This document shows positions 38,420 to 43,789 of a stretch of DNA of 43,789 bases, piece after piece (position 1 is the stretch's first letter; each line of letters starts with the position of its first letter). The notes under the pieces were generated by a model. That model was not told where the DNA came from and ran no database searches. It saw nothing but the letters and a program-made list of their open reading frames with translations. Both the position numbers and the translations under genes were made by a program. This DNA comes from an uncultured Comamonadaceae bacterium (lineage in GTDB: Bacteria; Pseudomonadota; Gammaproteobacteria; Burkholderiales; Burkholderiaceae), in contig CAMLQP010000002.1 of NCBI GenBank assembly GCA_946482115.1, positions 1-43,789 on the forward strand, read 5' to 3'.

Positions 38420-40731
38420 TCATACCGACAGCGACCGCAGCACCTCTTCCGCCGTCGCCGGCGCGTTCATCGCCACCACCGCACCATCGCCGCGCGCCTG
38501 CGCCACCGCATCCCGCAGCGCCTCGTACACGCTCACCGCCAGCATGAAGGGCGGCTCGCCCACGGCCTTGCTGCCGTGCACGTTGTCTTCCCGGTTGGCT
38601 TCGGGCCACAGCTCCACCGTGAAGTGCGCGGGCACGTCGCCGGTGGCGGGGATCTTGTAGGTGCTGGGGGCGTGGGTGGACAGGTAGCCCTTGTCGTTCC
38701 ACACCAGCTGCTCGGTGGTCAGCCAGCCCATGCCCTGGATGTAGCCGCCTTCGATCTGGCCGATGTCGATGGCCGGGTTGATGCTGTGACCGACGTCGTG
38801 CAGGATGTCCACGCGCGTCACGCGGTTCTCGCCGGTCAGGGTGTCGATGGCGACCTCGGTGCAGGCCGCGCCGTAGGCGAAGTAGTAGAACGGCCGGCCG
38901 GTGAGGGTGACCTTGTCGTAGTGGATCTTGGGCGTGCGGTAGAAGCCGTCGCTCCAGAGCTGGATGCGGTTGGCGTAGGCGGCGCTCACCACGTCCTCGA
39001 AGCGGCGGGTGGCTTTGGGCGAGATCACCTGACCGCCCCGGAACTGCACCGCGCCGGCGCCGCAGCCGTCCAGCCCGGCCACGAAGGCGGCCAGGTTGTC
39101 GCGCACGTTGCGGGCGGCAAACTGCGCCGCGCGGCCGTTCAGGTCGGTGCCGCTGCTGGCGGCGGTGGCGCTGGCGTTGGGCACCTTGCTGGTGTCGGCC
39201 GCGGTGGCCAGCACGCGCTCGAACGGCACGCCCAGTTCGTCGGCCACGATCTGCGCCACCTTGGTGTTCAGGCCCTGGCCCATCTCGGTGCCGCCGTGGT
39301 TCACCTGCACGCTGCCGTCGGTGTAGACGTGCACCAGCGCGCCGGCCTGGTTGAACAGCGTGGCGGTGAAGCTGATGCCGAACTTGACCGGCGTGATGGC
39401 GATACCGCGCTTGATGACGGGGCTTCGGGCGTTGAAGGCTTCGATCTCGGCGCGGCGCCGGCGGTAGGCGCTGGTGGTTTCCAGCTGGGCCATCAACGGC
39501 TCCAGGATGTTGTCCTCCACCTTCATCTGGTAGTGGGTGACGTTGCGGTCTTCGATGCCGTAGAGGTTGCGCCGGCGCACGTCGAGCGGATCCAGGCCCA
39601 GCGTGCGGGCGATGTCGCCCATGATCCGCTCGATGACGATCACCCCTTGCGGGCCGCCGAAACCCCGGTAGGCGGTGTGGCTCTGGGTGTTGAGCTTGCA
39701 GCGGTAGGACGAGACGCTCACGTCCTCCAGGAAATAGGCGTTGTCGGCGTGGAAGATGGCGCGGTCGGCCACCGGGCCGGACAGGTCGGCCGAGAAGCCG
39801 CAGTTGGCCAGCATGGTGACCTTCAGCGCGGTCAGGCGGCCGGCGTCGTCGAAGCCGGCCTCCCAGTCGTACGCGAAGGGGTGGCGCTTGCCGGTGATCA
39901 TGAAATCGTCGTCGCGGTCCAGCCGCAGCTTGACGGCATGGCCGAACTTGCGCGCCGAGATGGCGGCCCACACGGCCAGGTGGCCGGCCTGGGTTTCCTT
40001 GCCGCCGAAGCCGCCACCCATGCGCCGGCATTCCACCGTGACCGAGTGGTTGGCCAGGCCCAGCGCGTGCGACACCCAGTGCTGCACCTCGCCCGGGTGC
40101 TGGGTGCTGGAATACACCCGCCACTGGTTCTGCTCCAGCGGCAGCACGTAGGCGATCTGGCCTTCCAGGTAGAAGTGCTCCTGGCCGCCGACCTCGAAGC
40201 TGCCGCTGAGCGTGTGCTTCGCGCGCGCGAGTGCCTGGTCGGCGTCGCCGCGTTTCACATGCACGGGTGGGAGCACGTAGCTCTGTTTCTCGTGGGCCTC
40301 GTGCACGCTCAGCACGGCCGGCAGGGTTTCGATGTCGAGTTTGACCTTGCGCGCGGCACGGCGCGCGGCCATCGCGTTGTCGGCCACCACCAGGCCGATG
40401 ACCTGGCCGATGTGCTGGACCGTGTCGATGGCGAAGATGGGTTCGTCGTGGGCGAAGGCGGCCAGTATCTTGTCGCCCGGTATGTCGGTGTGCGAAACCA
40501 CGCCGCGCACGCCGGGCATGGCCAGGGCAGCGCTCGCGTCCAGGCCGCGCAGTCGGCCGTGCGCCACGGTGGACAAAATGGGTGCCGCGTGCAGCGTGCC
40601 ACGCACCTCCGGGATGTCATCTATATAGGTGGCGGCGCCGGCCACCTGGGCGCGCGCGCTTTCGTGGAAGCGCGAGATGCCCGCTGCCGGGGTCTGGGCG
40701 GCGGTCTTGAGGAGGGTGGTTTCGGGAGCGT

Positions 40732-40735
<4 letters not shown>
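38420..40735 (-). CDS. xdhB: xanthine dehydrogenase molybdopterin-binding subunit
   Basis: Large subunit of 771 residues holding the molybdenum cofactor; oxidises hypoxanthine and xanthine to urate. Features: ATYIDDIPEVRGTLHAAPIL at the start of the a/b hammerhead domain, GQEHFYLEGQIAYVLPLEQN, the pterin-binding CRRMGGGFGGKETQ, YRGFGGPQGVIVIERIMGDI, GGTEMGQGLNTKVAQIVADE, and catalytic Glu in KAVGEPPFMLAVSVYEALRD. The ATG overlaps the xdhA stop by four bases. It relies on XdhC (26218) for cofactor insertion. The stop lies 10 bases from the convergent thioesterase. Confidence 0.96.
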
Positions 40736-42210
<1,475 letters not shown>

Positions 42211-42244
42211 GCGCGCCAGCATAGCGCGCCGCCTCGCGAATGGA

Positions 42245-42262
42245 CATACGCCAGCCTGTATG
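42245..42262. promoter_or_regulatory. LysR-type palindrome in the xdhA/LysR gap
   Basis: CATAC (42245-42249) and GTATG (42258-42262) form a perfect dyad with 8 bases between. It lies 31-52 bases from both start codons and covers the -35 region predicted for xdhA (with TATGCT at 42223-42218, minus strand, as -10). Confidence 0.55.
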
Positions 42263-42292
42263 CGAACGATGCGATTGAGGGTATCTGCCGCC

Positions 42293-43228
42293 ATGAAAGA
42301 CCAGCTACTGTTCGACAAGATCGACTTGCACCTGATCCGGGTCCTACATACCGTGCTCACCGAACGCAGCGTTTCGAAGGCAGCCATCCGCCTCGGCATG
42401 TACCAGCCGGCGGTGAGCGCCGCATTGAAACGCCTGCGAGACCTCTCGGGAGACCCGCTTCTGGTGCGCTCGGGCACCGGCATGGTGCCCACCGCCACCG
42501 GCTTGCGCATGGTGGAGCCGGCTGCGGCCATACTGCGCAGCGCCGAGGTGATGTTCTCCGAGGCCCGCAGCTTCGACCCCGCCACCGCCCAGCACACCTT
42601 CAGCATCGCCGCCAGCGACTACCTGGACCCGGTTTTCCTGCCGCAGCTGGTCACGCGCATCAAGGCGAACGCACCGCTGTGCCCCATAGAGATACACCCG
42701 CTGTCGGCCGACTCCGACTACCGCCAGCACCTGGCCCAGGGCCACGTGGACGTGGTGATCGGCAACTGGCTCAAGCCGCCAGAAGACCTGCACCTGGGCC
42801 GGCTGTTCGGCGACGAGGTGGTGAGCCTGGTGTCCAACCGGCACCCGGCAGTGCGCCGGGGCTGGAGCCTGGAGGACTGGCTGGAGGCCGAGCACATCGC
42901 GCCCACGCCCACCCACCCGGGCGCGCGCGGCGTGATCGACGAGTACCTGGCCGAGGCCGGTCACACGCGGCGCATCACGGCGCGCTGCCCGCATTTCGGG
43001 CTGGTGCCGTCGATGGTGGCATCGAGCTTGCTGGTGCTGACCACCGGCCGCCAGTACTGCGAGCGTTTCACGGACAGCCTGCCGGTGACCGTATTGCCCT
43101 GCCCGGTGAGCTTTCCCCGCATGATGTATTACCAGCTCTGGCACGAACGCACCCATGCCGCCAGCGCCGCGCGCTGGCTGCGCGAGCAGGTCAAGGCGGT
43201 GGCCGCCGCCCTGCAACCCGGCGAATAG
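42293..43228 (+). CDS. LysR-type regulator divergent from xdhAB
   Basis: Transcription factor of 311 residues. The helix-turn-helix lies at about 6-65 (DKIDLHLIRVLHTVLTERSV, then GMYQPAVSAALKRLRDLSGD and PLLVRSGTGMVPTATGLRM), the NodD/LinR-like subgroup. The effector-binding domain includes FSIAASDYLDPVFLPQLV and HVDVVIGNWLKPPEDLHLG. ATG 42293 is the conserved start; the open frame upstream overlaps xdhA on the other strand. It lies 37 bases upstream of the ABC importer gene. Likely controls xdhAB and perhaps the importer; effector not known. Confidence 0.9.
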   Translation: MKDQLLFDKIDLHLIRVLHTVLTERSVSKAAIRLGMYQPAVSAALKRLRDLSGDPLLVRSGTGMVPTATGLRMVEPAAAILRSAEVMFSEARSFDPATAQHTFSIAASDYLDPVFLPQLVTRIKANAPLCPIEIHPLSADSDYRQHLAQGHVDVVIGNWLKPPEDLHLGRLFGDEVVSLVSNRHPAVRRGWSLEDWLEAEHIAPTPTHPGARGVIDEYLAEAGHTRRITARCPHFGLVPSMVASSLLVLTTGRQYCERFTDSLPVTVLPCPVSFPRMMYYQLWHERTHAASAARWLREQVKAVAAALQPGE

Positions 43229-43265
43229 AACCTTTCCCCCATAACCACGAAAACCGAGACAGAGG

Positions 43266-43789
43266 ATGACCGTCAGCCGACTCCACCTAACAGGCATCAC
43301 CAAACGCTATCCCGGCGTGGTGGCCAACCAAGATGTCCACCTCACCGTGGCCCCTGGCGAGATACACGCCGTGCTGGGCGAGAACGGGGCGGGCAAATCC
43401 ACCCTGATGAAGATCATCTACGGCACCGTCAAGCCCGACGAAGGCGTGGTGATGTTCAATGGCAAGCCGGTGCACATCCGCAACCCGCAGGAAGCGCGCG
43501 CCCTGGGCATCGCCATGGTGTTCCAGCACTTCAGCCTGTTCGACACCCTGACTGTGGCCGAGAACGTCTGGCTGGGGCTGGACAAGAGCCTGAGCCTGGA
43601 GGAAGTGAGCCGCAGCATCGCCGACAAGGCGGCCGAGTACGGGCTGGACATCGACCCCGCGCGCCCGGTGCACTCGCTCAGCGTGGGCGAGATGCAGCGC
43701 GTCGAGATCATCCGCGCGCTGCTCACCCAGCCGCAGCTGCTGATCCTGGACGAGCCGACCTCGGTGCTGACGCCGCAGGCGGTGGAAAA
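43266..43789 (+). CDS. ABC importer ATP-binding protein, nucleoside/sugar type, N-terminal part (cut by window edge)
   Basis: First 174 residues of an ATPase that energises a membrane importer. Walker A GENGAGKST (about 39-47), Q-loop VFQHFSLFDTLTVAENVWLG, signature LSVGEMQRVEIIRALL, Walker B LLILDEPTSVLTP. The FQHFSLF and LTVAENVWLG segments are typical of the duplicated (about 500-residue) ATPases of BMP-family nucleoside importers such as YufO/NupA rather than amino-acid importers; this is a family inference. Continuing genes (permeases, BmpA-type binding protein) are outside. The context suggests purine or purine nucleoside uptake. Confidence 0.88.
   Translation, partial: MTVSRLHLTGITKRYPGVVANQDVHLTVAPGEIHAVLGENGAGKSTLMKIIYGTVKPDEGVVMFNGKPVHIRNPQEARALGIAMVFQHFSLFDTLTVAENVWLGLDKSLSLEEVSRSIADKAAEYGLDIDPARPVHSLSVGEMQRVEIIRALLTQPQLLILDEPTSVLTPQAVE

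Overview
The window is about 44 kb of GC-rich, densely packed bacterial chromosome. Overlapping ATGA/TTGA gene junctions, the Pil-Chp cluster, the hemL-thiD-rubredoxin neighbourhood, the inactive dihydroorotase beside pyrB, and a 74-bp intergenic repeat that I recall from Acidovorax/Variovorax/Hydrogenophaga-type genomes together suggest a betaproteobacterium of order Burkholderiales, probably Comamonadaceae. No rRNA, tRNA, CRISPR array, transposase or phage gene was seen. No gene-free stretch exceeds 300 bases.

Left third (1-18.7 kb), housekeeping and motility. On the minus strand are hemL (cut by the window edge) and a ThiD-like kinase. Divergent from them on the plus strand are rubredoxin and the twitching-motility chemosensory genes pilG-pilH-pilI-pilJ-chpA, without pilK. 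ChpA is a 1699-residue hybrid histidine kinase with a run of 12 Asp encoded by a hexanucleotide repeat. Next come a PepSY protein plus b561-type cytochrome pair and a photolyase (minus), then a plus-strand operon yqgE-ruvX-pyrR-pyrB-pyrC'-plsC. The pyrC' product has lost the metal-binding HxH and should be a non-catalytic partner of aspartate carbamoyltransferase. Two glutathione transferase genes follow, convergent to each other.

Right two thirds (18.7-43.8 kb), a purine-to-central-metabolism island. It holds an NCS2 purine permease; the operon gntR-puuE-(uraD/allC fusion)-M20 hydrolase; hiuH; xdhC; puuD (membrane urate hydroxylase with cytochrome c domain); a diguanylate cyclase; an 8-oxoguanine deaminase with a LysR regulator; the glyoxylate-to-glycerate genes gcl-hyi-garR-glycerate kinase; xdhA-xdhB with a divergent LysR regulator; and the start of an ABC importer ATPase of the nucleoside/BMP type. 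Read together: xanthine -> urate (XdhAB, matured by XdhC) -> 5-hydroxyisourate (PuuD) -> OHCU (HiuH) -> allantoin (UraD half) -> allantoate (PuuE) -> ureido compounds (AllC half) -> glyoxylate (probably the M20 hydrolase; no recognisable ureidoglycolate lyase is present) -> tartronate semialdehyde (Gcl) -> glycerate (GarR) -> phosphoglycerate (glycerate kinase).

The most useful non-coding signal is a 16-bp sequence, AAACTGTATACACTTT, identical at three places: upstream of the permease, between gntR and hiuH, and upstream of puuD. Its core TGTATACA is a perfect palindrome. At the gntR promoter it overlaps the -10 box, so it is very likely the operator of the cluster's own GntR/FCD repressor. 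Two further palindromes lie in the divergent LysR/gcl and LysR/xdhA gaps. Two strong terminators isolate the permease as its own transcription unit.
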